64,000 nucleotides of DNA, taken from the NCBI GenBank assembly GCA_036925085.1, contig JAUPFP010000021.1:1514027-1578026 (forward strand), written 5' to 3'. Source of the stretch: Brachycybe producta (taxonomy: Eukaryota; Arthropoda; Diplopoda; Playtdesmida; Andrognathidae). Below the pieces are notes generated by a model. The model had not been told where the DNA came from and ran no database searches. It saw only the letters and a list, made by a program, of their open reading frames with translations. Of this stretch, positions 1 through 10,151 are shown piece after piece (positions within the stretch are counted from its first letter, which is position 1; the number at the start of each line of letters is the position of its first letter). A program made the translations under genes and the position numbers.

Positions 1-381
1 CCCCCCCCCCCAAAAAAAAAAAACGGTACACAAAACTGAAACAGACCTGATGGACTGAATGAAACCAAATGCCTGAAATTGAATGAGAAAGTCTATGAAT
101 TGCAATTGGAGAAGAAGAAGAAGAAGATCAGTTTCTTATTAATTAGTAATTATTAGGACCTACCTCTCGAACTCTCTGATTAGTCTGTCTGTTTTCAGGT
201 ACAAAATGAGAAGAAACTTGAATCTGTTTTAAAAACTAGGAGGAGTAAGCTGACACTTTGATATTTTTTAAGCTTTTTAGGTGATTTTGAAAAAAATAAG
301 ACCAAACTAAATTGAAGCAGAAGATAATTTGTTTTAATTTTTTTGACATATAAAAAGTTTATTTTGAAAAATATATTAAAA
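1..381. other. Upstream sequence with poly-C run and degenerate family C copy
   Basis: The window opens with an 11-base C run and an A run. About 176-381 contains family C landmarks: a CTGTCTGTTTTCAGG-like end, a TTTTAAAAACTAGGA core and TAAAAAGTTTATTTTGAAA. No gene is seen. Confidence 0.4.
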
Positions 382-676
382 CTAGTGGGATAACCCGTCA
401 TAAATGACGGGAGCAAAATTCACAGGCAGTTGTGCGCATGCGCGTCGTTTTTTCCTTTTTTTACTCCTTTCATTTCAATTTCCCCCTTTCCACTTTTCCC
501 CCCTCCACGTTTCTCTCTCCCTCCTACACTTTCCCCTCACCCCTACCACTTTTCTCTCTCTCTCCCCCTTCTACACTTTCCAATCTTTTCCCCTCACCCC
601 CTCCCACTTTTCTCTCTCCCTCTCCCCCCTTCTACACTTTCCAAAGGAAGAGTTCAACATATAGTTGACCTTGAGA
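382..676 (-). mobile_element. Helitron/Helentron-like nonautonomous element, copy G1
   Basis: On the minus strand it begins TCTCAAGGTCAACTATATG (676) and ends with the hairpin CCCGTCATTTATGACGGG, 8 bases, then CTAG (382-385) followed by T. Terminal TC, a hairpin near the 3' end and a CTRR end without TIRs are Helitron-type signatures. Both copies lie between T and T, as in Helentrons, rather than A and T. The interior is a pyrimidine-rich tract that gives spurious open frames. The second copy is at 49603-49848. Confidence 0.55.
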
Positions 677-742
677 AAAAAAAAACGGTTTATTTATTCA
701 AATTTATATAAATTCCGATGTGCTTCAATGGTTTTTGTTACT

Positions 743-743
<1 letters not shown>

Positions 744-781
<38 letters not shown>
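744..781. repeat. (CA)n microsatellite
   Basis: About 18 uninterrupted CA units. Confidence 0.98.
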
Positions 782-783
<2 letters not shown>

Positions 784-784
<1 letters not shown>

Positions 785-2080
785 CTGGGATATTATATAT
801 ATATAATATGAGTATGGTGTCGAGCTACCCTTCTAGTTTCTAAAAAAAAAGCACGTTCTTAATTTCTCCTAATGAATCAAATTAGTAAAAAAAGAATCCT
901 ATATGTAATTTGATAAAACGCCTAAAAGTGCCTCCTCAGAGTCAGAGTTTTATTCATTGGTGAAAAGTTGACATCAAATGTCAAATTAAAACTTAATTGC
1001 TGATTGTAATTATCAGTGATTTAATTTATCAGTTGTGAAAAAAACGACTTTCTGTTTCAACTTTGAAAAGAAAAAAAAAATATAGATATAGGCTTAATCG
1101 ATGGACAAACTGATTAAGCGCCAAACTGAATAAGCGCCAACATTTGACCGCTGAATTGTTGAATTTGCGCTTAATCAGCGGCCACCTAAAACATGGTAAT
1201 TGCATTGTTTAAAACCTATTAGTAATTTAGTAGCGTCTAATTAAACTATCTTCTCTATAAAAAGTTTATTTTGAAAGATATCAACATGAAAAGCATTGAA
1301 AACACTCTTCTCAGTGATATTGAGCTACCCATTCTAGTTTCTAAAACACTTTTCTAGTTTTCTCTTAATTTTTCTCTATTCTGAAAAGATAAAATAATCG
1401 GATTTTGCCAATTAGCTGTTTATAAAAACCATCAATGTGTAAAATGTCTTAAAACAACATTAGCCAATGTGTGATCATAAGATACGCAAGAAGAAAACAA
1501 AGGATTCTCGGAAATGTTGTTACGTTCAGGTTGATCTAAAAGCCAATCAATCGTCTTCTTCTTAATTTCAAATTCTCAACTAGTTTAAGGATTTTTTAAG
1601 AAATTTTATTGATGTGAAAAAAACAAAAAAACAACAGCCTCCAGTCTGAGAATTTGCAAAACACGTGAAACAAGAATATAGAAAAATGGAACAAAAAACA
1701 CCGCCTATTTTTTCGTTTCAAAAGAAGGGGAGAAAAAAATAGGGATGAATTCTGGTGCAATTCGTATGCAACTTCATAAAATAGTTGCATCACTATTTAC
1801 CCCCTCCCCATTTACTCTCTTCCGTCCCCCCACCTACCTCCAGGGCCGGACTGGCTAGTGGTTGGCTCCACCGGCTATGATATTGTGTTGGCCCCATTTT
1901 TTTAATTTATTTATTTTTGGCCCCCATTTTCTTTTGGCCCCCAATTGACCGGCGATCGCCGGTCAGTCGGGAGGGCCTGCTTACCTCTCATTCTCCATTC
2001 ATTCAAAAAAACAAACACTTTCTTATATTCAATATAGCCTCCTACTGTCACACACACAATTCAACATCAAAATTGTTACG
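784..2080. other. 5' flank with repeat fragments, no gene seen
   Basis: It contains a GCGCTTAATC/GATTAAGCGCC inverted motif at about 1088-1190, shared with about 22490-22560 and 25990-26110, and a family C fragment at about 1228-1440. It also contains a CAGGGCCGGACTGG motif at about 1841, which resembles hAT-type ends, next to GGCCCC-rich sequence. No coding exon is recognised. Confidence 0.5.
1946..1965. repeat. Perfect 20-bp GC-rich palindrome
   Basis: TGACCGGCGATCGCCGGTCA is its own reverse complement. It sits inside the GGCCCC-rich segment that begins with a hAT-like CAGGGCCGG motif, so it may be the centre of a decayed MITE. Confidence 0.8.
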
Positions 2081-2082
2081 AT

Positions 2083-2393
2083 TTAGGCTCGGATGTTTAT
2101 GCCAATATCATGAAAATGTTTCTCAATTTGTGGCCCAAGTGCCAATTGTGAAATAACAATCCTTCGTTTGGAAGATCAACCAACAATGTTTTTATGTAAT
2201 CAGAAAGACTGGTTAGAGGCTAGATGTCAGGTCACAGTCCGTTGTCAAATAAGAGTTCTAGTCTCTAAATAGTATTTTTGATTGAAAAAAAAAACCCCAT
2301 AATTGTTGGATTGATTTAAAACGGGATTATTAATTCATAATTAGCTCTTGGGCCACAGATTGAGAAACATGATAATGCATAAAAAACCTGGGT
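2083..2393. mobile_element. hAT-like nonautonomous element, copy F1
   Basis: The inverted ends pair GTTTCTCAATTTGTGGCCCA on the left with GGGCCACAGATTGAGAAACA on the right, each preceded or followed by a TTTATGC/GCATAAA outer segment. The interior carries GGTTAGAGGCTAGATGTC and CATAATTGTTGG, also found in copies F2 and F3. The resemblance to hAT/Charlie ends (GTTTCTCAA) is family knowledge; no clean 8-bp duplication was identified. Confidence 0.55.
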
Positions 2394-3299
2394 TAGAGAC
2401 TACAATTCTAGTCTCTAGAACAGTATTTCTAGATGCCTGTCAAACAAATATAGCCTCAGTAGCCAGGTTCTTTGGCTAAAAACGCATTTTTCTGATTGCC
2501 TTAACCATTGGTTACCATGGCAACGACAGATTTAACTAAGAATAGCCACTAATATTAATCTTTTTTGTCAATAATAAGTCACATTCTAGTATTTTATGTC
2601 AATTATAAGTTACAACCCCGATATGTTACTCCCAATTAGGAGATGTTGAGGAAGTATTTTGGCGGGAAAAATGATATCTTATTTTCCCCGCCAAAAACAG
2701 AGTTCTCATTTTCTAAGAATTACATGGTTTCATACGCTTTTTTTAAACCTTACTGATTTCTAACACATAACAAATAGTTACCTTATTAGTTGTAAAAAAA
2801 TCTTGAGTTAGAAACGTTTAAAAATACGCGAACAATGAATAAACAAACACAGAGAAAAACACACCCGGTACATATCGACATTACTATATAAAGCATCAGC
2901 TCATCGTTAACGTTTTAGGTAAAATCATGAAAAGGCACGATAACGCCAACTATAATAACACATTGAATCATAGCATAGTACACGATAGCTTAATGATGGT
3001 ATATCTTGGAGTGAAGCAATATGGCGTATTGCTAACATACAAGTTAAATGAAAATTACACCATATTAGTTTGCCCACTTGATACAATATACACCTTCATT
3101 AATATGATGATGTGTTACCAGCGGTTTTTTTCATCTTCTGGAACATCTACATTTATGCGTCATTTTGCATCCAGCATTGCTACACCTCAGTAATAAATGT
3201 GGACTCAATATGGCTGCTTATGTTATCCCGTGATTAGTATTCTCCAATCAAATATACTTGCATTGGATAACCATTATCAACTTTGATTTTACCCTTGGC
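2394..3299. other. 5' flank, no recognised feature
   Basis: AT-rich sequence with a short inverted pair around 2660-2690 (TTTTGGCGGGAAAA against TTTTCCCCGCCAAAA). An open frame at 2927-3193 has no recognisable domain or homology, and I do not call it a gene. Confidence 0.4.
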
Positions 3300-3510
3300 T
3301 CGTCATAAGAAGACGCTGTTGATGTCAGAGGGGTTGACGTAAAATTTAGGATTGTTTTATTTAGTCTGATAATAAAGAAAAATATGAAATTATAAACAGT
3401 TTAAGGTAAAAGTTTTATGCATTCTTTTGTTGTTAACTTTTTTAATTATACAAAATGACACAAGCCTAAATTTGTTGTCAATCCCAGTGACATGAGAAGC
3501 TTACGATGCG
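3300..3510. mobile_element. Family D MITE, degenerate copy D1
   Basis: The left part has GATGTCAGAGGGGTTGACG and the right part has ACACAAGCCTAAATTTG, then GTCAATCCCAGTGACATG, reproducing the mirrored organisation of D5 (41541-41773). The CRE palindromes are mutated here. It lies within 300 bp of the start codon, so it borders the likely promoter. Confidence 0.5.
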
Positions 3511-3717
3511 GTAGGTATTTATGAACTTTTTTCTTTTTTTACATTGGCGAAGTTAGAAGCGCCACCATGTAGTTGATATTGATACTAAAATCGTTATGAG
3601 GTAGAGAAACGCAAGCGGAAGCAAACCAGTTTAGTCGTGGAGTTTGTTCGTATCGGTTGTTTGGAATACAGTTTGCTGCGGACGGCAACGACCGACTCTT
3701 CTTTCCTGAGCGGTGTT

Positions 3718-3731
3718 TTATATATATATTT
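3718..3731 (+). promoter_or_regulatory. TATA-like tract upstream of exon 1
   Basis: TTTATATATATATT lies about 45 bases before the ATG. It could act as a TATA element, but it would give a very short 5' UTR and the whole region is AT-rich, so this is weak. Confidence 0.2.
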
Positions 3732-3772
3732 CTTAATTTATTTATAATATTATAACACACCGAACTCTTTTA

Positions 3773-3866
3773 ATGTTAAAAATGAAGAAGAAATTATTGT
3801 TGTGTTGTAGTGCTTCATTAGTTTATTTATTTGTAATACTCAACGTTTCAATATCATCCGTTCACG
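3773..3866 (+). CDS. LDL-receptor family gene, coding exon 1 (signal peptide)
   Basis: The exon starts at ATG 3773; a second in-frame ATG follows at 3782. An in-frame TAA at 3734-3736 lies upstream, so the frame cannot extend further 5'. It encodes 31 codons plus one base: a short basic start (MLKMKKK), a hydrophobic core rich in Leu, Val, Ile and Cys, and SSVHG at the end. This is a standard secretory signal peptide, with cleavage likely near residue 32. The exon ends at a strong donor, ACG/gtaagt (3867), leaving a phase-1 junction. That matches LDLR family genes, in which the signal peptide has its own exon followed by phase-1 class A repeat exons. The receptor class is known to bind lipoproteins or Reelin-like ligands at the cell surface. 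The signal-peptide role is read from the sequence; the gene assignment rests on exons 2 and 3. A 5' UTR exon further upstream is possible. Confidence 0.82.
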
Positions 3867-4370
3867 GTAAGTGAAGAAGAAGAAGAAGAGCGGCAAAAGG
3901 AGCGAAGAAGGAAGGGAGGGAATTTTACTTAAGAGCGCGCTCTTCATCGGTTGAACTAGTATTCATTTTGCCGGCATTTCTTACATCTTTTAGCCGCTCT
4001 TCTCTTCTTTAATCTTTTTTTTTTCTTCTCTCTCTCTTTCTGTTTGCCTATTGTTTTATTAGAAACACATACATAGTTCTTATAAGTACACACAAATTCC
4101 TGCTGATTTCTAACCAATGAACTTTGGTTAAAGTTCGCATGAGTTCGTGGGTTTTAGAAAACCACGTTTTCTAGATGATTGATGTGTTTGATTTTGATAT
4201 TTTTTCATTCATTTTTTTTGAATGAATATAGAATGAATATAGAATTTTTTTATCCATTATTTGGGTTTCGTTTTGCAAGTAATTAAGAAGATTCAATGAA
4301 CAATTTATATAATTTTAAGGGGGTTTAAATAATTTCTCCCCGTCTGATGACATTCCAATGAGGAAAAGAG

Positions 4371-4522
4371 CACGTGGGGGCGGCTTTTTTTTTTTTTTTT
4401 CTTCTTCCTCCCATTCCCACTTGGCGCCAAATCAGAAGCCACGTGGATATCGCGATCTTTTCCTCCCTATCCCCCCCCGCCCTCTTTCTCGACCCGCCTA
4501 CGTCATGCCGATCATGACGTCA
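4371..4522. promoter_or_regulatory. CpG-rich patch in intron 1 with E-box, GC-box, E2F-like and CRE motifs
   Basis: Within 152 bp there are CACGTG (4371-4376) overlapping GGGGGCGGC (4376-4384), the palindrome TTGGCGCCAA (4421-4430), a second CACGTG (4440-4445), TACGTCA (4499-4505) and TGACGTCA (4515-4522). This is much richer in GC and CpG than its surroundings. It fits an intronic promoter or enhancer; function is inferred. Confidence 0.4.
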
Positions 4523-4629
4523 CAGCTCACGCCATATAATACTATTATATATTTCTGTACTTATTTTTGTACGTTTGTTTAAAAATATGCGTTTGTTTGT
4601 GTTTATTTAAAGATGTTTTATAAACAGGT

Positions 4630-4990
4630 GATTTTTCTAAACTCTTTGTGTTTATTCTACGTTTCTAAAGAAAAATTAAAGTATTTTAGTTACTAGAAGG
4701 GTAAAACCGGAAACACTCGTGATTATTCTTTCTGTTTTTCAGAAGAGCAAAATCATGTTATCTTTCAAAATAAACTTGAGTATTTTTTTACGAATTGCTA
4801 AGCGTCGTCAGCTTAAAAAGCTTTTTTTTAAAAAGATAACATTCATTTAAAAAATACGTTTCAAAAAGTAATTGAGTTACCAATCTAGTTTCTAAAAAAA
4901 TATCGTCATTTTGTACCTGAAACACATAAAATAATCAGGCTTTCAGAGAAAAGTACGCATTAAAACCACCTTAATTAGTATTTTCATGTT
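4630..4990. mobile_element. Family C fold-back, degenerate copy
   Basis: It carries GTTACTAGAAGGGTAAA, CTTTCAAAATAAACTTGA, a TCTAGTTTCTAAAAAA core and a trailing AATAATCAGGC, in the family C order. Confidence 0.45.
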
Positions 4991-5074
4991 AATATATTTC
5001 AAAATTAACTTTTTTATGGACAAAAATTTAAAACAAAAATTATTGTCTGCTTAAAAGTTGGGTTTATTTTCATA

Positions 5075-5180
5075 TTTTCAAAATAACAGCTTATTTTGAA
5101 AGATATATCAACATGATTACCTTTCTAGTTTCTAAAACACTAGTTTCTCATCTAGTTTAGCATCTGAAAGCCACCTTAAA
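5075..5180. mobile_element. Family C fold-back, half copy
   Basis: It shows GCTTATTTTGAAAGATATA, ATCAACATGA, CCTTTCTAGTTTCTAAAACA and a TTTCTCATC tail, which corresponds to the right half of the consensus. Confidence 0.5.
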
Positions 5181-5784
5181 TTGTTATTTTTAAATAAATA
5201 CAGTTGATAACAAAAATGCTGCAAAATGTAAGCTAATCATTGTTAGAATTAATAACCAGAATTAATTTGCATTCTATTTATAACATTATTAAGTAAAAAA
5301 ATGAATCACTAATCATAGAAAATCAGCTTGTTATTAATTAATAATAATATGCAAACTAGCTGTTTATTTTACAGATTATTATCTCTTTATTCTAGCTTTA
5401 ATCTTTTTAGCCTTCAATTTCTATTTTCTAAAAAAAAAGTACAGCTAAACTAAAAGCTGTTTGTCTCCTATTTATGCCACGTTTATAGTCGGGTTATATT
5501 AGAAGAAAGAAAAAAAATGGTGATTAAGAAATACGTAAACAATAAAAAAAAAACGTTTGTTGTTTTTATTGTCCAATCGAATAAATAAATAAATAAATGG
5601 TTACATAACCATATGTTATTTAATGGTTGTGTGGGTCTTCAATGAATAATAATATTTTTAATTATTAATTTTACGATGCAACTAGTTTTCTTCTTCTCTT
5701 AATGGGAGTTTTAAAGTCTTTATTAAATTTATATTTTTTTATGTATATATTAATTATTTCTTAATTTATGCATGGTTTGTGTAG

Positions 5785-5895
5785 GTAATTGTTCATCTCA
5801 TCAGTTTTCATGTACTAATGGCAAATGTCTCCCTTTATCGTGGCGATGTGATGATGACGACGATTGTGGAGATCATTCGGACGAAGCTGATTGCG
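5785..5895 (+). CDS. LDL-receptor family gene, exon 2 (LDL class A repeat 1)
   Basis: This is a 111-bp exon with phase 1 at both ends, preceded by ttgtgtag and followed by a weaker donor, gtacag. Joined to exon 1 it gives residues 32-68 plus one base. The six cysteines of an LDLa module are all present (residues 34-68), with the core [15 protein letters not shown], a Trp before Cys4 and the acidic calcium cage ending in [10 protein letters not shown]. Class A repeats fold around one calcium ion and bind basic ligand surfaces. One feature is odd: the usual CDG after Cys4 is CDD, giving five consecutive Asp before Cys5. The layout matches the first ligand-binding repeat of VLDLR/LDLR/LRP8 and arthropod lipophorin receptors. 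LRP4-like receptors are an alternative. The donor is separated from the next exon by about 51.6 kb. Confidence 0.9.
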
Positions 5896-6456
5896 GTACA
5901 GAAAAAATAAATATTTTAATATATTTTAATTAATTTCAATTTTTATAAGCCCCGCCTCTCATTCTTAATGTATCTTTCCTTCTCTTCAACTGAATTGCGT
6001 CATCTCCAGACGCTGCACGTGACCACCCCCCTCCCCCTTTTGTTTTCTACCGCATTTTTTTTTTTTTTTTTTTTTGCATAATTTTGTTGATTTCCTTCAT
6101 TCTTTGGATCGGTTCTTGTGTGTCGTCGGTTGTGTGTGTTTACTGTTACCGTCAAAGTTGAAATATCAGTCATTCTATAATTTCACTAGTTGATTTGCAT
6201 AAAACACCAATTTTTTTTATAACTGCGTTTTTTGTAATTTATTAAGGCAATGTGTAGAATGTCTGATAATTAATAAATTAAATCGGCTTTGATAAATTAC
6301 CTGATTTTTTTGCACATTGCCTAAAAAACTACTAAAATGTGCAGCGTTTGTGGTTATTTAGATTGACTGATGCATTTGCAAAATGGCTTTAGTATCCACC
6401 TTTAATGGTAGGTCAAATGAATTATGCGTTTTTCAGTCAACGAGGCTGCTTAGAGG

Positions 6457-6665
6457 ACAGGCAGTTAGAAATAGGAGAGAACTTCAATTGGCTTCGCCCG
6501 TGTTATGACGGCCGGCAACTTCTAATTGGTCTCTTGTGTGGTTCGACGTTGAAAAGGGCGGAGCATGTGACGTCAGACTACATAACCAACCAATTAGAAG
6601 TTTCCGGTCGTCATAAAAAGGACGGAGCCAACTGAAGTTCTCTCCTATTTCTAACTGCTGCCTGT
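6457..6665. mobile_element. Family A MULE-like MITE, copy A1
   Basis: Nearly the whole 209-bp element is an imperfect palindrome. It starts ACAGGCAGTTAGAAAT and ends with the inverse, and is flanked by the exact 9-bp duplication GCTTAGAGG (6448-6456 and 6666-6674). A 9-bp duplication with long TIRs is typical of Mutator-like elements. The interior has GGGCGGAG, ATTGG/CCAAT motifs and TGACGTCA. A short open frame within it is incidental. Confidence 0.85.
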
Positions 6666-6714
6666 GCTTAGAGGCTATAAATGTAATAATTGGTAGAGAG
6701 GATTTTCAATTAAG

Positions 6715-7050
6715 ATAATTTATGAACAGCTAATTTAACTCTTTCATGAGCAAACTTAAAAGAAACTAGAAATTTTTTTTTATTTAGAAACTAGAAGGGT
6801 AGCTTAATTACTTGATTGTATTTTCATATTATCTTTCAAAATAAAACTTTTTAGAAAAAAAAAAATTTAATATAAAATTAATATTGAGGCAATTTTTAAT
6901 GAAAACTCGTATAAAAAGCTTATTTTGAAAAAAATATCAACAAGAAAATATTCTAAATTATAAAATACATTCATGTTTATCTTCATTTTGCACCTGAAAG
7001 ACAAGAATAATCAAAGTTTGATAAGCGTTTTACAATCTTAAGCAAGAGGT
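6715..7050. mobile_element. Family C fold-back copy
   Basis: It opens AATTTATGAACAGCTAATTT, followed by AAACTAGAAGGGTAGCTTAA and ATCTTTCAAAATAAAACTTT. The centre is followed by the mirrored AGCTTATTTTGAAAA and a CACCTGAAAGACAAGAATAA end. Confidence 0.6.
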
Positions 7051-7677
7051 GTATAGTGACTATAAGTTCTTCTTGAATTTTAGCCTCTAAACAAGTCTCG
7101 TTGATTTAAAAACGTATAAATTATGAGTCTTCTAATTTATTTCGGTTCCTTTGAAAATACAGGAAAACAATTCGATTGTTTTTCTTGTGGATTTTTTTAG
7201 TTTTAAATTTTAACCCTTTTTTAAGTTTGAGGGAGATGCCCCCCCCCCCTTCCCTCTTTTTCTTTATTTTCGTTATAAGATCTTCTTTAGTAATAAGAAG
7301 ATAGAAAGTTCCATTTAAGGCTGTCTCTCTCTCCTTCAAAGAGAGAGTGGAGTCTTGTGTTCAAATAATAATAGTATTGTTACAAGCTGAAAAGCCACCA
7401 CTGTCTGTATACACAAGTATAGAAATAACGTTGAGATTCTATAATGACACACGTGTGTGTGACCCTGTTCTCGTTTCATTACGGAGGTATGTTTGAATCA
7501 GACCATAAGTCATGTGACCAACAAACAGCCAATGAGAGGCACTCCATTATGGAATTTTAACAATGGAAGTCAAATTCCATTGTATTTCTTATTTGATTAT
7601 AATAAAAAAAGAACGAATTCTCCAGTTTTATTTCAACAAAAAACACGTGAATGAATTTGAATGTTTATATGGGGGGG

Positions 7678-8188
7678 TGACGTCATCCGGTTCTTATAGA
7701 GACGCCAATGACGAAACAACGTCATCATCAGAAAGACGATATCCTCATATTGCGTGTGTGACGTCATTAGATCGGATGATTTATGTTGATAACTTACGAT
7801 TGGCTGCGCCTGCGGGGTTGGTTTTTATATTTCAGACCTGGCGGATGACGTCACAGAATAGCGTGCGGATGGATATTTTTGATTGGTTGCTGGAGCTTAG
7901 CTTTCAAAGGCGCCAATTTAAAACAGTTTTATAGCTAAACGAGATGGGAAAAACTTAATAAAAAAAAAGCATTTCTAAAACGTATTAAAAACTAGAATAA
8001 TAAACGATTTTTCTTAAAGTATTTCTTTGATAATATCGTTAAAAATAAACTTAAGTGACGGTTAAAATTGGGACTTTTTTAAGTAAAAATAATTAATCAA
8101 TTTCCAAACTTTCACAAATGATTTATTTTAACGCCGTATGAAACCGTACATTCTTTTACTTAACTATTTATCTAACAGCGTGACGTCA
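7678..8188. promoter_or_regulatory. Cluster of four perfect CRE palindromes outside the main MITE families
   Basis: TGACGTCA occurs at 7678-7685, 7759-7766, 7846-7853 and 8181-8188. The 7.56-7.93 kb stretch also has higher GC than its flanks and an open frame of 123 codons with no recognised domain. The cluster may be a CREB/ATF-responsive region or a decayed transposon. Neither can be settled here. Confidence 0.35.
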
Positions 8189-8254
8189 CCTCTATAGGTC
8201 TTCACGAGCCTCACATAACACTGCTGAATAAATAAATAAATGGAAAATGCCTTG

Positions 8255-8488
8255 TATACCTGCCTTATCGTAAGAAGAGAGCTTGTGACGTCAGAGGGGT
8301 TCAACAAAAAAATTAGGATTATCTCATATTAATATTATCTATTATAATAATTGAAGAACAGGTTTGTTTAAACTGTTGAGAACGTTTGAAATCATTCTTT
8401 TTCCTCAATTAGATTAAATGATAGTCTTAAATTTTACATGAAATCTTGTTGACGTCACAAGCGTTTTCTTAGGTTGACGCAGGTATAT
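8255..8488. mobile_element. Family D MITE, copy D2
   Basis: The inverted ends run from TATACCTGCCTTATCGTAAG and AGCTTGTGACGTCAGAGG on the left to GTTGACGTCACAAGCG and CGCAGGTATA on the right. A perfect CRE palindrome sits inside each arm (about 8287 and 8450). The interior is AT-rich with no open frame. Confidence 0.65.
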
Positions 8489-8689
8489 TCCACTGAATAA
8501 CCGACTATTCTAGTTTCTAAACAAAATTTTGAATTTTCCTTTAAACTTTTAAGAATAAAACTAAAAGAAAATTTTGCGTTCATTATGTTTATTTCTGAAA
8601 GTAAATGTTTTTAAAAGCAAATTCGTTTTTTATAGCAAAATTGATGATTCTGCACTATTATATTTTTATTATTATTATTATTATTATGA

Positions 8690-9385
8690 TTATGGAGGTT
8701 ATTTTATATAATGGTTAATTCTTCGGTAGAGAGGCTAATAAAATATTACAAAAAATATCAACGGGTTTGACGCTGAGGGCTGATCGGAGATGACTTAAGT
8801 TGGGCGCCATATTTGTTTTGTCTGTGGGGATTTTTTGGAGCCTTGGGTTGTGGAGCTATAAGACAGGGGGGGAGCTTAGGGGTGAAGTGAAGTGATTTGG
8901 CATCGAATCAAAGAAATAAAAAGTTGCGCCAGACACAAAATGAAAATAAGAGAAATAAAAACAGTTTTGTTTTCTGATATGAATTATGAAATAACATTTT
9001 AGAATTTTTTTTACTTCTTCATTTTCTTGTTTTGTCCTTTTGATTTCTGGTGAAAATTTAAAATTTAAATTTTTTTCTTTTCTTATTATTGATGTCATAA
9101 TAAACGGTTTTTTTTCGATATTAAAAAGGAAACAGAAAGTGGTTTTAGTTTTTTTTTTTTTTTCGCTGAATTTAGAATCTGGTTTTAAAACATTTTTTTT
9201 TCCTTCTTATTAAATTTTGTCACCTTATTTTTGATTATATTTTTGGTTTTTTTTTTGTTTCCTTCCTGAATATTCCATCAGAAAAGAAGCACATTCTGTT
9301 ATTCATCGATATATTCAGAAATGTGACGTCATATCCATTATCCAGTTTCAGGTTAAAGAGCTAAAAATTGAATGTGTTTTATAAG
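8690..9385. other. AT-rich intron sequence, no gene
   Basis: It contains an ATT repeat ending near 8686, T-rich tracts and one CRE palindrome at about 9323. Nothing coding is recognised. Confidence 0.5.
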
Positions 9386-9591
9386 ACAGGCAACTAGAAA
9401 TCGGGACGTACAGAAGTTGGCTCCGCCCTTTTTATGACGACGGGCAACTTCTAATTGGTTTGTTGTGTGGTTCGACGTTGAAAAGGGCGGAGCATGTGAC
9501 GTCAGACTACATAACCAACCAATTAGAAGTTGCGGGTCGTCATAAAAAGGTCGGAGCCAACTTCTGTATGTTCCGATTTCTAATTGCCTGT
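9386..9591. mobile_element. Family A MULE-like MITE, copy A2
   Basis: A 206-bp palindromic element, ACAGGCAACTAGAAATCGGG to its inverse. It is flanked by GTTTTATAAG (9376-9385) and GTTTTAGAAG (9592-9601), a 10-base duplication with one mismatch. It has a central TGACGTCA at about 9498, and GGGCGGAG. Confidence 0.85.
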
Positions 9592-9945
9592 GTTTTAGAA
9601 GTTAGTAGAATCGCTTCACACTTTCAAAATAAACTTTTTATGGAAGTTAAAAAAAAGGGTCGAAACTTTATATGTATTTTCTTAAATATTATGCGCAACT
9701 TGAAGTGAAAAATAGGGAAGTCATATAAACTGAAGAAAGTTTATTTTTTAAAGACATGTGTGTCCGTAAAAGACTTAACTTTTTACCCTTCTAGTTTCTA
9801 AAGGGTGCATTTTACAAAATAAACTTTTTATGGAAGTTTGAAACTGTGCATGTTTTAATTCTTGGATTTGTATGATTTTTTTTAATGTAAAACTTGAATT
9901 AAAAAAAATTGATGATTTGAATTGAAAAACTGCTATAAAAGTTTT

Positions 9946-10151
9946 ACAGACAGTTAGAAATAGGTGAAAACTTCAGTTGGCTCCGACCTTGTTATGACGA
10001 CTGGCAACTTCTAATTGGCTGGTTATGAAGTCTGACGTCAGATGCTCTGCCCTTTTCAACGTCAGATTACATAACCAGCCAATTAGAAGTTGCCGTTCGT
10101 CATAAAAAGGGCGGAGCCAACTGAAGTTTTCACCTATTTCTAACTACCTGT
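9946..10151. mobile_element. Family A MULE-like MITE, copy A3
   Basis: A 206-bp element, ACAGACAGTTAGAAATAGG to the mirrored CTAACTACCTGT. The exact 9-bp duplication AAAAGTTTT is at 9937-9945 and 10152-10160. The arms carry GGCTCCG and GGGCGGAGCC, the centre TGACGTCA. Confidence 0.88.

Larger units (their letters stand above)
3867..5784 (+). other. Intron 1 of the LDLR-family gene
   Basis: A 1918-bp phase-1 intron with a gtaagt donor and a gtgtag acceptor. It holds an AAG-rich tract just after the donor, a CpG-rich patch at 4371-4522, two degenerate copies of fold-back family C (about 4630-4990 and 5075-5180) and AT-rich sequence. Confidence 0.85.

Noticed and set aside
404..711. Overlapping + strand open frames in a pyrimidine-rich tract
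   Set aside because: The three frames are all open because the sequence is low-complexity C/T inside the Helitron-like element G1; no domain is present.
2927..3193. 88-codon open frame upstream of the gene
   Set aside because: It lies in the likely 5' flank, without a recognised domain or splice linkage to exon 1.
7563..7934. 123-codon + strand open frame
   Set aside because: No recognisable domain, no clear splice signals in frame, and it overlaps several CRE palindromes. It is kept only as an unexplained region.
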